Part shown: piece by piece, positions 32,541 to 40,260 of the stretch
Numbering within the stretch: the stretch's first letter is position 1
How the letters are laid out: each line of letters opens with the position of its first letter
Source: Halalkalibacter oceani
GTDB lineage: Bacteria; Bacillota; Bacilli; Bacillales; Bacillaceae_D
DNA length: 64,000 bases
NCBI RefSeq assembly: GCF_040544555.1
Contig: NZ_JBEPKD010000009.1
Location: 1-64,000, forward strand
Direction: 5' to 3'
Made by a program: the position numbers and the translations under genes
Notes under the pieces: model-generated
Told to the model about the DNA's origin: nothing
Databases searched by the model: none
The model's input: the letters and a program-made list of their open reading frames with translations, nothing else

Positions 32541-33512
32541 CTATCTCCCCTTTTCCGCGACCGCAGTTACGCTTTCATGGATAAACTGAAGCGCCTCACC
32601 GATACGCGGACCGGGATTGGAGCTGAAGAGCTCCGGCGGGAGGATGACGAGGCGCCCTTGCTCCACAGCCTGTAAATGCTGCCATGAAGAATTACTTTTT
32701 ACTTCCGCTTCAAACTGTTCCTTAACAGCCTCTTCATCGCCGTGGGCAATAAAGTAAACAATGTCCGGGTCTGCTTCAAGGACACGCTCCATGCTGAGCT
32801 GCGCATATTGAGGATAGTGCTCAATTTGCGGCAGCCCCTCGGCAATATTGAGCCCGCCGGCAAGGGCGAGCAAATCTCCCGAGAGCGAAGAAGGCAAGGC
32901 TGCCATCATCGTATCCGCGCTGCCAAAAATAATGAGAGCCTTTACTTCCTCAGCAAGTGGTGTCAATTCAAGCTGGTCGACATCAAGCGAAGCAAGCAGT
33001 TCTCCGGCCTGTTCCTCCTTGCCGAGAATCCGGCCATACAGCTCGACCGCCTGTAAAACATCGTCATAGCTGTTGCCGCTCGTCAGGACGACCGGAATTC
33101 CGAGCGAAGCAAACATATCAACATCCTTCCGGTTGAGTTCAGCATGACCGATCACCAGATCCGGCTGAAGACTGACAACTTTTTCAAAATCAATATCATG
33201 GGCGGTCCCTACCTCTTCCGCACCTTGTAATGCCTCCGAAACTTGCTGATTCTGCACGGTCGGTCTGCCGACGACTTCCCCGCCGAGCGCCTGGACAATT
33301 TCAGCATCTGCTTGAACAAGAGAAACGAGACGCCGCGGCGTCTGCTCAAGCCCGACTTCCCGTCCGGCGAAATCCGTCACAGTCACGCCTGCCCCGCCAT
33401 CTCCCGTCACTGGTAAAGTCGCCGTTTCCCCGCTTGTCGTACAAGCTGCAAGCGGGATAAATAGTAGAAAAAAGAGAGAAACCCTCAGTCTACGCATCAC
33501 TATGTCTCTCAC
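32541..33512 (-). CDS. Heme/iron ABC importer substrate-binding lipoprotein (system 2)
   Basis: A lipoprotein of about 323 residues, helical-backbone metal receptor type. Lipobox FIPLAACT gives the acylated Cys; the two lobes include the DFAGREVGLEQTPRRLVSL opening typical of FhuD/BtuF relatives. The GTG start at 33512 lies six bases after GGAGGAG; ATG at 33497 is an alternative. It is the first gene of the heme island, and two Fur boxes lie just upstream. Confidence 0.9.
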   Translation of the reverse strand: MRDIVMRRLRVSLFFLLFIPLAACTTSGETATLPVTGDGGAGVTVTDFAGREVGLEQTPRRLVSLVQADAEIVQALGGEVVGRPTVQNQQVSEALQGAEEVGTAHDIDFEKVVSLQPDLVIGHAELNRKDVDMFASLGIPVVLTSGNSYDDVLQAVELYGRILGKEEQAGELLASLDVDQLELTPLAEEVKALIIFGSADTMMAALPSSLSGDLLALAGGLNIAEGLPQIEHYPQYAQLSMERVLEADPDIVYFIAHGDEEAVKEQFEAEVKSNSSWQHLQAVEQGRLVILPPELFSSNPGPRIGEALQFIHESVTAVAEKGR

Positions 33513-33529
33513 TAACAACTCCTCCAATT

Positions 33530-33548
33530 GAAAACAATTATCATTATC
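33530..33548 (-). promoter_or_regulatory. Fur box 1 at the head of the heme island
   Basis: Read on the minus strand, GATAATGATAATTGTTTTC matches the Fur consensus in 15 of 19 positions, with a perfect left half. It lies 17 bp upstream of the start codon of the binding protein gene. Confidence 0.85.
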
Positions 33549-33597
33549 ATCATTTGTGTAAAATTATAAACAAAATCAAAATATTGTCAATATAAAT

Positions 33598-33616
33598 GAT
33601 AAAGATTTTCATTGTC
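33598..33616 (-). promoter_or_regulatory. Fur box 2 at the head of the heme island
   Basis: GATAAAGATTTTCATTGTC (plus strand) is a near palindrome close to the Fur consensus, 50 bases upstream of box 1. Two boxes allow tight, cooperative iron control of the first transcript. Confidence 0.75.
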
Positions 33617-33786
33617 ACTTAGGAATTTTTTTCTTCCTAAAGAAATTTCGCCTTGATTAGCCCTTCCCAATTGCCCCTTTTTCCAGTAAGTATAAAGAAA
33701 CAGCGTTGCGGCTATTTTCCATCAGAAGTATAATATCACCAGTTGTCCCGTAAACTGTAACTATCTATCATGCTGGAGGGAATGAA

Positions 33787-34284
33787 ATGAGCAAACCTAA
33801 CATGGATGAAGTAGAAAAAAAAGCACGCTCCTGGATGCAGGAGCGTGGCGTGACATTAGAGGATATCGCGGAGCTTGTTTATTTTTTACAGGTCAAATAC
33901 CATCCTGATCTTCAGCTCGCTGATTGTTTAGAAAATGTCGATCGCGTTGTAAGTAAACGCGAGGTGCAAAATGCGATTATTACCGGGATTCAGCTCGATG
34001 TCCTGGCCGAAAAAGGAATGCTGGAACAGCCGTTGCAGGGGATTATTGATCGAGACGAAGGTCTATATGGCGTCGATGAAATTATCGCTTTATCAATCGT
34101 CAATGTGTACGGCTCAATCGGCTTCACCAATTATGGCTATATCGATAAACAAAAGCCCGGCATTCTGGAACGGCTGAATGATAAATCAAGCGGTGAGTGT
34201 CACACCTTTCTTGACGATATTGTCGGAGCGATTGCCGCCGCTGCCTCAAGCCGGCTCGCCCATCGCGCAGAAAACGCTGAATAA
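33787..34284 (+). CDS. yutG: Phosphatidylglycerophosphatase A-related protein YutG
   Basis: A 165-residue protein of the PgpA-related family found in Bacilli. It lacks the membrane segments of enterobacterial PgpA but keeps the core GSIGFTNYGYIDKQKPG and HTFLDDIVGAIAAA, with the acidic residues that bind metal in the family. A link to phospholipid synthesis is inferred from family only. GGAGGG precedes the ATG. It reads opposite to the heme island and its upstream region carries the two Fur boxes, so iron control of yutG is conceivable. Confidence 0.85.
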   Translation: MSKPNMDEVEKKARSWMQERGVTLEDIAELVYFLQVKYHPDLQLADCLENVDRVVSKREVQNAIITGIQLDVLAEKGMLEQPLQGIIDRDEGLYGVDEIIALSIVNVYGSIGFTNYGYIDKQKPGILERLNDKSSGECHTFLDDIVGAIAAAASSRLAHRAENAE

Positions 34285-34345
34285 CAAAAAACTCAGTCAA
34301 ACCGGGGTCGGGCGAGAAAAGAGCGGTAAACGGGCAGAAGCCGCT

Positions 34346-34384
34346 AGGGCAAAGGGTGAACAGCAAGCTTTCATCTTTTGCCCC
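34346..34384. terminator. Hairpin between the convergent genes yutG and yutF
   Basis: GGGCAAA and TTTGCCC arms with inner GTGAA/TTCAT pairing. It can end transcription from both sides. Confidence 0.6.
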
Positions 34385-34403
34385 TGGCCCCGCCAAAAGC
34401 TGC

Positions 34404-35171
34404 TTACATCACCATCCATTCGGCGAGGGAGCCGATGGCGCTTGTCGGTTTCTCTTTCACCTGGGCGATCTCTTCTTTCGTTGACACCCCGGTGTAAACG
34501 AGCAGCGTATCCATTCCAGCCCGAATGCCGGCGAGAATGTCGGTGTGATAATTATCACCGACCATCACCGTCTCAGCCTTGCTTGTGCCTAGTACGTCTA
34601 AAGCCTGCTCGATGATGATCGCCTCCGGTTTGCCGATAAAAACCGGCTTCACTCCTGTTGACAGAGCGACGACGGATACAAGTGAACCATTCCCCGGTAC
34701 GAGTCCGCGTTCCGTCGGTAAGGCGACATCACCATTTGTCGCAATAAAGGACGCCCCTGCGCGGACATGCAGGGCGGCCTTTGCTAATTTTTCGTATGTA
34801 ATGTTGCGGTCAAGGCCGATCACGACATAGTCAGGCTCCTCTTCCACGAGAAGATGCCCTTCCTCCATCAAAGCAGAGCGCAAGCCCTCTTCGCCAATCA
34901 TATAGATTCTCGCCTCTCGCTTCAGCTCGGAAAGATAGCTCGCTGTTGCCATGCTCGTCGTAAACACATGCTCCGTCGTTGCCGGAACGTCCATTGTCCG
35001 CAGAAGCTCGGCTACCTGCTCAGGACGCTTTGTTGAATTGTTCGTAACAAATAAATAAGGCAGCTGCTTTTTCTCCAATTCCTTCACAAAGGAGACCGCT
35101 TCCGGAATCGCCTCCCTGCCGCGGTAAATCGTGCCGTCGAGATCAATTAAATAGCCTTTATAGTGTTTCAT
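34404..35171 (-). CDS. yutF: HAD-IIA family phosphatase YutF
   Basis: A 255-residue HAD phosphatase of the NagD/AraL type with a C2 cap. The nucleophile motif is DLDGTIYRG at about residue 9, the TNNST motif follows, and GDNYHTDI holds the last metal ligands. Substrates of YutF are sugar or nucleotide phosphates by family; the physiological one is not known. The start at MKHYKGY has GGGGAG upstream; the longer frame is unsupported. Gene order yutG-yutF-yutE matches B. subtilis except for the regulator gene placed between yutF and yutE. Confidence 0.9.
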   Translation of the reverse strand: MKHYKGYLIDLDGTIYRGREAIPEAVSFVKELEKKQLPYLFVTNNSTKRPEQVAELLRTMDVPATTEHVFTTSMATASYLSELKREARIYMIGEEGLRSALMEEGHLLVEEEPDYVVIGLDRNITYEKLAKAALHVRAGASFIATNGDVALPTERGLVPGNGSLVSVVALSTGVKPVFIGKPEAIIIEQALDVLGTSKAETVMVGDNYHTDILAGIRAGMDTLLVYTGVSTKEEIAQVKEKPTSAIGSLAEWMVM

Positions 35172-35196
35172 GCCCTTCTCCCCTTTAACAGAAATA

Positions 35197-35244
35197 GAGC
35201 CTGGGGCAAAAGGTTGGTATTCATCATACCCTTTTCCCAGGCTC
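35197..35244. terminator. Hairpin between the SufR-like gene and yutF
   Basis: GAGCCTGGG and CCCAGGCTC arms with an inner CAAAAGG/CCTTTT pairing, the recurring AAAAGGT-type hairpin of this genome. Confidence 0.65.
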
Positions 35245-35301
35245 ATGAAGCAACAGGTCAGACGCTTCAATCGTTTCTTCCCTTTGCAACGCCTGCCGCT
35301 T

Positions 35302-35931
35302 TTATGAGCGTTCCTTCAGCTTATACGTGCAGCAGCTCGTCTTGCCCTTGGCAATGCATGTTTTTTGTTCAACATGCTCCGTTCCAAGCAGTTTCTGAAA
35401 CAATTGATGTTCACATTTGCAGGCAACCGGGTATTCCTTCGCTACTTTGGCGATCGGACAGTTGTATTCCTTGAACTCATAAGAGCCATCCTCCAGCTCC
35501 TGATAATCAACCATATAGCCATTTTCAGTCTGAATGCGTGCTAACGCGGCCACCCGTTCCGCAAACGAACCGGATATTTCCGGCCCATATTGCTGTTCAA
35601 GCCGATTTCGTCGTTGCTCAAACAATTGATCAACAACTTCCAGTCCGCTTATCTTTTCAAGATCCTGCAAAATGCCAAGTGAAAGCTCTCCGTAATTTCG
35701 CGGAAAGCATTCATCTCCTGCTTTTGTCAACGAATATTTATTAGTTGGTCTGCCCATCGCCTGTCGTTCAATGCGGGCCTGGATCAAACCATCCTTTTCC
35801 AGTCCTTGCAGATGTCTTCGCACCGCCATTTCAGTTACACCTAACTCAGCGGCTAAATCTGCTACGGTTTGTTCTTGGTTTCGTTTTAACATCGTTAAGA
35901 TGATTTGACGTGAGCTCGTCTCTTTCCCCAA
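35302..35931 (-). CDS. SufR-like iron-sulfur-sensing transcriptional regulator
   Basis: A 209-residue regulator. The N-terminal winged helix reads QTVADLAAELGVTEMAVRRH, the DeoR/ArsR-type pattern of SufR proteins. The C-terminal part has cysteines in NCPIAKVA, VACKCEH, TCIAKG and TSCCTYK, the arrangement that binds a 4Fe-4S cluster in cyanobacterial and actinobacterial SufR. It may sense cluster status and control suf genes, which lie 26 kb away in this window. The TTG start is chosen by AGGTGG spacing; a GTG four codons upstream is possible. Family assignment is by pattern. Confidence 0.75.
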   Translation of the reverse strand: MGKETSSRQIILTMLKRNQEQTVADLAAELGVTEMAVRRHLQGLEKDGLIQARIERQAMGRPTNKYSLTKAGDECFPRNYGELSLGILQDLEKISGLEVVDQLFEQRRNRLEQQYGPEISGSFAERVAALARIQTENGYMVDYQELEDGSYEFKEYNCPIAKVAKEYPVACKCEHQLFQKLLGTEHVEQKTCIAKGKTSCCTYKLKERS

Positions 35932-36040
35932 GACAACCACCACCTTTATTATTTACAGTCTTAGAAGACCAATCCTTCCTTTATCCAAAGCAAAAGGGGC
36001 TCAGCCTCTATTGTAGGCGATGATCACTCGATTGTAAAAT

Positions 36041-36496
36041 CTACAACTCTGTCTGCTTATCAGGTAAAAACGCAGATACAGGGCCGAGCTCCTCCACTAA
36101 ATAGCGCCGAACATCTTTTGGGAAAGCATGAAGGGCTGCCTCGCTTTTCGTCATCACCTCGATTACTTCGGCAATATTGACAGAAACATACTCCTGCACA
36201 AGCTGTTTTCGCAGCTGGATCAGCTCTTTTAAGGAGGCTGCCTGCTCCGCTCCAATCACCTTTTCATCCTCCAGAATATCAATGATGTCCGTATACCCTC
36301 CCGGATCTCTCATAATAAAACCGTCGATCATGCTGTTGCCAACGTCGATAATTGCTTCAATCAGGACTGAAGCGACCCGTTCGAGCGCTAACCGTTCCAG
36401 CTCATTTTGCGGCTCCATGGGCGGCACGAAGCGTTCAGATATCGTTTCCATATAGGCGAGGGTCCGTTCAATCTTTTCGCGATCCACAAAATACAC
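36041..36496 (-). CDS. yutE: DUF86 / HEPN-fold protein YutE
   Basis: A 151-residue helical protein of the DUF86 (HepT-like HEPN) family. GNSMIDGFIMRDPGGYTDI and LGPVSAF are typical of YutE. HepT toxins carry an RNxLVHxY motif; here it reads RKQLVQEY, so the catalytic His is Gln, and no MntA-type nucleotidyltransferase gene is adjacent. It is therefore unlikely to be an active RNase toxin. The GTG start giving MYFVDRE is chosen by AAAGGTGG spacing. Divergent from glpX. Confidence 0.85.
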   Translation of the reverse strand: MYFVDREKIERTLAYMETISERFVPPMEPQNELERLALERVASVLIEAIIDVGNSMIDGFIMRDPGGYTDIIDILEDEKVIGAEQAASLKELIQLRKQLVQEYVSVNIAEVIEVMTKSEAALHAFPKDVRRYLVEELGPVSAFLPDKQTEL

Positions 36497-36669
36497 TCCC
36501 GTTTCCACCTTTCAATAGTATGTCATAATCAAAGGTCATCGTTTAAAAAGTGTGACCTTAATTGTGCGAGAATGGTTTCTTCTCGGCTTGGCTTTTGCTA
36601 TGATAAAGGATGTACCTTAGTTCATTTTACAGAGTACAGCGATAGTATACAACATTGGGGGACATTCAA

Positions 36670-37641
36670 ATGGATCGAGAACTTGCATTGGAAATCGTCC
36701 GCGTCACGGAAGCAGCGGCGCTTGCTTCTTCGCAGTGGATGGGACGCGGTAAAAAAAATGAAGCAGATGATGCTGCTACAACAGCAATGAGAACCATGTT
36801 TGACTCTGTTAACTGCAAAGGGACAGTTGTCATTGGAGAAGGAGAATTAGATGAAGCTCCAATGCTTTACATAGGAGAAGAAGTTGGAAGCGGCCATGGC
36901 CCTGAAGTCGATATTGCCGTCGACCCGCTCGAAGGCACGAACATCGTCGCCAAAGGTCATCCAAATGCGATGGCCGTAATCGCCGTCGCCGATAAAGATA
37001 CCCTGCTTCACGCACCTGATATGTACATGGAAAAGATCGCCGTCGGTCCGGAAGCGGCTGGATTAATCAGACTCGATGACCCGATTGAAAAAACAATCGA
37101 CATCGTCGCGAAGATGACGCGTAAGCGCGTCCAGGATGTTACGGTCATTATTCAGGAACGGGAACGCCACCAGCAATTGATTGAGCGCGTCAGAGAAAAG
37201 GGAGCCCGCGTGAAATTGTTTGGAGACGGTGATGTCGGCGCGGCGATCGCGACAGCCTTGCCGCAAACCGGAGTTGACCTTTTCGTCGGTACGGGCGGGG
37301 CGCCGGAGGGTGTGATTTCAGCCGCGGCGATCAAGGCGCTCGGCGGCGATATGCAGGCCCGCCTTGTTCCGATGAATGATGAGGAGCTTGCCCGCTGTAA
37401 AAAGATGGGTCTCGAAGATCCGTTAAAAGTGCTAACACTGAACGATATGGTACGCGGCGATGACGCGATTTTTGCGGCGACCGGTGTCTCTTCCGGCGAG
37501 CTTGTCGAGGGGGTCCGTTTTCTTGGTGGCGACCTGGCGGAAACCGATTCGATTGTGATGCGGGCCAAGACGAGAACCGTCCGCTACATTAAAACCCACC
37601 ATCACCTTAACCATAAGCCTCATCTTTCCATGAACAAATAA
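36670..37641 (+). CDS. glpX: Class II fructose-1,6-bisphosphatase
   Basis: A 323-residue GlpX enzyme that hydrolyses fructose-1,6-bisphosphate in gluconeogenesis. Metal and phosphate motifs of the lithium-sensitive phosphatase fold are seen: VIGEGELDEAPM and VDPLEGTNIV. The start MDRELALEIV follows GGGGGA. It is followed 24 bases later by the DUF3055 gene, so the two are likely cotranscribed. In B. subtilis the glpX homologue lies elsewhere, so this is a local difference. Confidence 0.95.
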   Translation: MDRELALEIVRVTEAAALASSQWMGRGKKNEADDAATTAMRTMFDSVNCKGTVVIGEGELDEAPMLYIGEEVGSGHGPEVDIAVDPLEGTNIVAKGHPNAMAVIAVADKDTLLHAPDMYMEKIAVGPEAAGLIRLDDPIEKTIDIVAKMTRKRVQDVTVIIQERERHQQLIERVREKGARVKLFGDGDVGAAIATALPQTGVDLFVGTGGAPEGVISAAAIKALGGDMQARLVPMNDEELARCKKMGLEDPLKVLTLNDMVRGDDAIFAATGVSSGELVEGVRFLGGDLAETDSIVMRAKTRTVRYIKTHHHLNHKPHLSMNK

Positions 37642-37665
37642 GCACCGCGAAAGGAGCTGCGCCGT

Positions 37666-37932
37666 ATGTCTGAACGTTTTTATTTGTATGACGAGACCGA
37701 AGATACGAAAACAAGATTTGTCAGCTTTATGGGCGATCATCAACGTTTTGATTTAGCGATTATTTCTTCGTCACGCTATTATGGCAAGCAATTGGTGCTT
37801 GACGTCCAATCCAACCGTTTTGCGATCATCGGACAGGATGATTTAGACGAAGAAGGCTACTTGGAGCATGCTTATCGCCTGTCCGCGGAAGAAGCTGAAG
37901 AGCTGCGCGACTTTCTCAGAGAAGTCGTCTAA
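37666..37932 (+). CDS. DUF3055 family protein
   Basis: An 88-residue protein of the DUF3055 family of Bacilli, with the N-terminal FYLYDETEDTKTRFVSFMG, a central RFAIIGQDDL and an acidic C-terminal helix. No membrane segment, no known function. AAAGGAG lies nine bases before the ATG. It lies directly after glpX and before a strong bidirectional terminator. Confidence 0.85.
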   Translation: MSERFYLYDETEDTKTRFVSFMGDHQRFDLAIISSSRYYGKQLVLDVQSNRFAIIGQDDLDEEGYLEHAYRLSAEEAEELRDFLREVV

Positions 37933-37978
37933 AAAGGCCGCAACTTTTACAGACCCGTGGCGGTTCCGCTCATTGCTT

Positions 37979-38030
37979 AAAGAGGACATCTCAAAGGGAA
38001 TTACAGCCTTTGAGATGTCCTCTTTCTATT
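37979..38030. terminator. Bidirectional terminator between DUF3055 and yutD
   Basis: A perfect 19-bp stem (37979-37997 with 38007-38025, core GAGGACATCTCAAAGG) and nine-base loop. It ends next to the yutD stop codon and has T-runs for both strands. Confidence 0.95.
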
Positions 38031-38304
38031 TTTCCTTGATTCGTTTAAGAACGAAATACGCGCAGCCGAAGTTGCAATACTCGTACAAATAATCAGGCAG
38101 CGTGCTTATTTTTGTATCATAGGTGGACTTCTTATGCCTGTCCTCAAAGAAGCCGCGCAGCCTCAGCTGATTATAGCCCCAGTCGCCTACGATATAATCA
38201 TATTTATTAAGCACCTCGCTAAAGCGGGCTTTAAACGCCTCTTCATCCCAGCCATTTTTCACATCTTCCATCACTTCATATTGCATCCCGTGAATGCGAA
38301 CCAT
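38026..38304 (-). CDS. yutD: YutD family cytosolic protein
   Basis: A 92-residue protein of the YutD family (DUF1027). Its signatures are NKYDYIVGDWGYNQLRLRGF and the aromatic end YEYCNFGCAYFVLKR with two cysteines. Function is not known; it is conserved in Bacilli. GAGGTG lies six bases before the ATG used. It is divergent from yutC. Confidence 0.92.
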   Translation of the reverse strand: MVRIHGMQYEVMEDVKNGWDEEAFKARFSEVLNKYDYIVGDWGYNQLRLRGFFEDRHKKSTYDTKISTLPDYLYEYCNFGCAYFVLKRIKEK

Positions 38305-38438
38305 TGGGCTCACCTCGTTCTTTTAGTTGCCCTTATTATAACACATGTTTCGCTTCCCAACAGCTTCTCCTTCTCCATCATTTACTAGCTGTAAAACGAT
38401 TCACTTTTGGTCAATCTGAAGGTAAAGGAGGTGGGAAG

Positions 38439-39080
38439 ATGATAAAAAAATCACTGTTACTAGGTGGACTGGCCGGTTTGATGCTCGTAACAGGCTGCCA
38501 AACCGATCAACAAGGGCAGACAGGGCAGATGATCCAGTCCAACCGGCAGGCCAACGGTCCGTTTGCTTTGCATCAAAACCAGCATCAGACACCAAACGAG
38601 ACGCAGTATGGCTATACTCGCTTTCAACGCCAGCAGGTACAATCGCGTAACTCCGCGCAGCAGGCCGTGCCGATGTTTGATCGCAATCAACTGGCCGATG
38701 CTGTTACACGTATCGTTCTGACAAATCAAGCTGTTGACGAAGCAGCGACCCTTGTCACCGATAAATATGTTCTTGTCACTTATAATCTCGAGGATGATGT
38801 TCATCGTGAATATGTAGCTGATCAAGTGAAGCGGAGCGCGGTATCTATAGTACCACGCTATTATGAAGTCTTTATTTCAGACAATCATGAACACTTCCAG
38901 GAGATTGAACGTTTTCAAAATCGAACTTCAGCGCTGCCGGACGCCGACACGTTACGCGAAACAATTGAAGAAATGAAGCAATCGCCGCAGGGAGCCTATG
39001 ATGAACAAGATGACGAAAATCTCGAAATAATGGAGCAAAAGCAGCAACGTCTCCTAAATCATGACAACCGCTCGCGCTAA
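38439..39080 (+). CDS. yutC: YhcN/YlaJ family sporulation lipoprotein YutC
   Basis: A 213-residue lipoprotein of the YhcN/YlaJ family, found in the forespore and spore membrane. The lipobox LMLVTGCQ places the acylated Cys at about residue 19. A glutamine- and asparagine-rich linker follows, then the domain with RNQLADAVTRIVLTN and the VLVTYNLEDD strand. AAAGGAGGT six bases before the ATG decides the start; the longer frame to 38304 would hide the signal peptide. Confidence 0.88.
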   Translation: MIKKSLLLGGLAGLMLVTGCQTDQQGQTGQMIQSNRQANGPFALHQNQHQTPNETQYGYTRFQRQQVQSRNSAQQAVPMFDRNQLADAVTRIVLTNQAVDEAATLVTDKYVLVTYNLEDDVHREYVADQVKRSAVSIVPRYYEVFISDNHEHFQEIERFQNRTSALPDADTLRETIEEMKQSPQGAYDEQDDENLEIMEQKQQRLLNHDNRSR

Positions 39081-39090
39081 TAGAATGAAG

Positions 39091-39135
39091 AGAGGCTGGC
39101 AAAAGGTAAAAAAACAACCTTTTGTTCCAGCCTCT
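39091..39135. terminator. Bidirectional terminator between yutC and lipA
   Basis: AGAGGCTGG and CCAGCCTCT outer arms with inner AAAAGGT/ACCTTTT arms, flanked by A and T runs. Convergent genes end on both sides. Confidence 0.9.
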
Positions 39136-39145
39136 AAAAATGACG

Positions 39146-40072
39146 TTATCGACTTGTCACGTCTTCTTTTTGCGCAGCCTTGACCGCTTCCGCACGAACC
39201 TGCGCTTCATTTACCTGCTCATCCGCATGGTAAGAAGAACGCACTAAAGGTCCGGCTTCACAATGGCTGAAGCCCTTGCTTAAGGCGATTTCCTTTAACT
39301 CGGCAAATTCATCCGGATGATAATACTTTTGCACCTTCAAATGTTTCTTTGTCGGCTGAAGGTACTGACCGATTGTCATAATATCTACATCAACCGCTCT
39401 TAGATCGTCCATCGTTTCAATAATTTCTTCCTTCGTTTCACCAAGCCCGATCATTAAGCTTGACTTAGTCGGAATGTCAGGATGCATTTCTTTCGCACGG
39501 CGCAGAAACTCTAAAGAGCGCTCATATGTCGCCCGTGCTCTCACTCGTGGAGTCAGCCGTTTTACCGTCTCAATATTATGGTTCATGATATTAGGACGGG
39601 CATCCATCAGCGTTTTTAAATTGTCATAGCCCCCAAGCATATCAGATGGGAGTACTTCAATCGTACAGAAAGGATTTCGTCTTCTGATCGCCCGGACTGT
39701 TTCCGCAAAAACCCCGGCCCCGCCATCCTTTAAATCATCTCTGGCTACAGCCGTGATGACGACATGCTTCAAGCCCATCGTTTCAACAGAATCGGCAACG
39801 CGTTCCGGTTCCTGCAAATCAAGCTCATTCGGCAAGCCGGTTTTCACAGCGCAAAAGCGGCAGGCTCTCGTACACACATCTCCTAAAATCATGAAGGTCG
39901 CTGTTTTGCGGACAGCCCAGCATTCATGAATGTTTGGACAACGCGCTTCTTCACAGACTGTATGTAAATTTTTCTCTCTCATCATTTTTTTCAAGCCTGT
40001 ATAGGATTCATTTGTATTTAGTTTAATTTTAAGCCAATCCGGCTTGCGAAGATGTTCTTCTTTTTTTGCCAT
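39146..40072 (-). CDS. lipA: Lipoyl synthase
   Basis: A 308-residue radical SAM enzyme that inserts two sulfurs into octanoyl groups to make lipoyl cofactors. Auxiliary cluster motif CEEARCPNIHEC (CX4CX5C) and radical SAM motif CTRACRFCAV (CxxxCxxC) are both present. The ATG giving MAKKEEH is preceded by GGAG; seven more in-frame codons upstream are unsupported. It lies head to head with lytH, as in B. subtilis, and depends on iron-sulfur supply like that of the suf genes here. Confidence 0.96.
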   Translation of the reverse strand: MAKKEEHLRKPDWLKIKLNTNESYTGLKKMMREKNLHTVCEEARCPNIHECWAVRKTATFMILGDVCTRACRFCAVKTGLPNELDLQEPERVADSVETMGLKHVVITAVARDDLKDGGAGVFAETVRAIRRRNPFCTIEVLPSDMLGGYDNLKTLMDARPNIMNHNIETVKRLTPRVRARATYERSLEFLRRAKEMHPDIPTKSSLMIGLGETKEEIIETMDDLRAVDVDIMTIGQYLQPTKKHLKVQKYYHPDEFAELKEIALSKGFSHCEAGPLVRSSYHADEQVNEAQVRAEAVKAAQKEDVTSR

Positions 40073-40260
40073 TTCGTTCACTCCATCCAGCATTGCTTGT
40101 ATTCTTTCTCTACTTTATCATGATTCAAACAAAATGACCAAACAGCCGCTTCAATTTCCAATGATTCACACCAATCTTTTTGGCGCCTTTACCTCACACT
40201 ACAAGGTGACAGAAAAAATCTGATCGTTATACTTATTCCAGGAAAGGAGCAGACAGCAGC

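Noticed and set aside
36041..36496. HepT/MntA toxin-antitoxin pair
   Set aside because: No nucleotidyltransferase gene is adjacent and the catalytic His of the HEPN motif is Gln.
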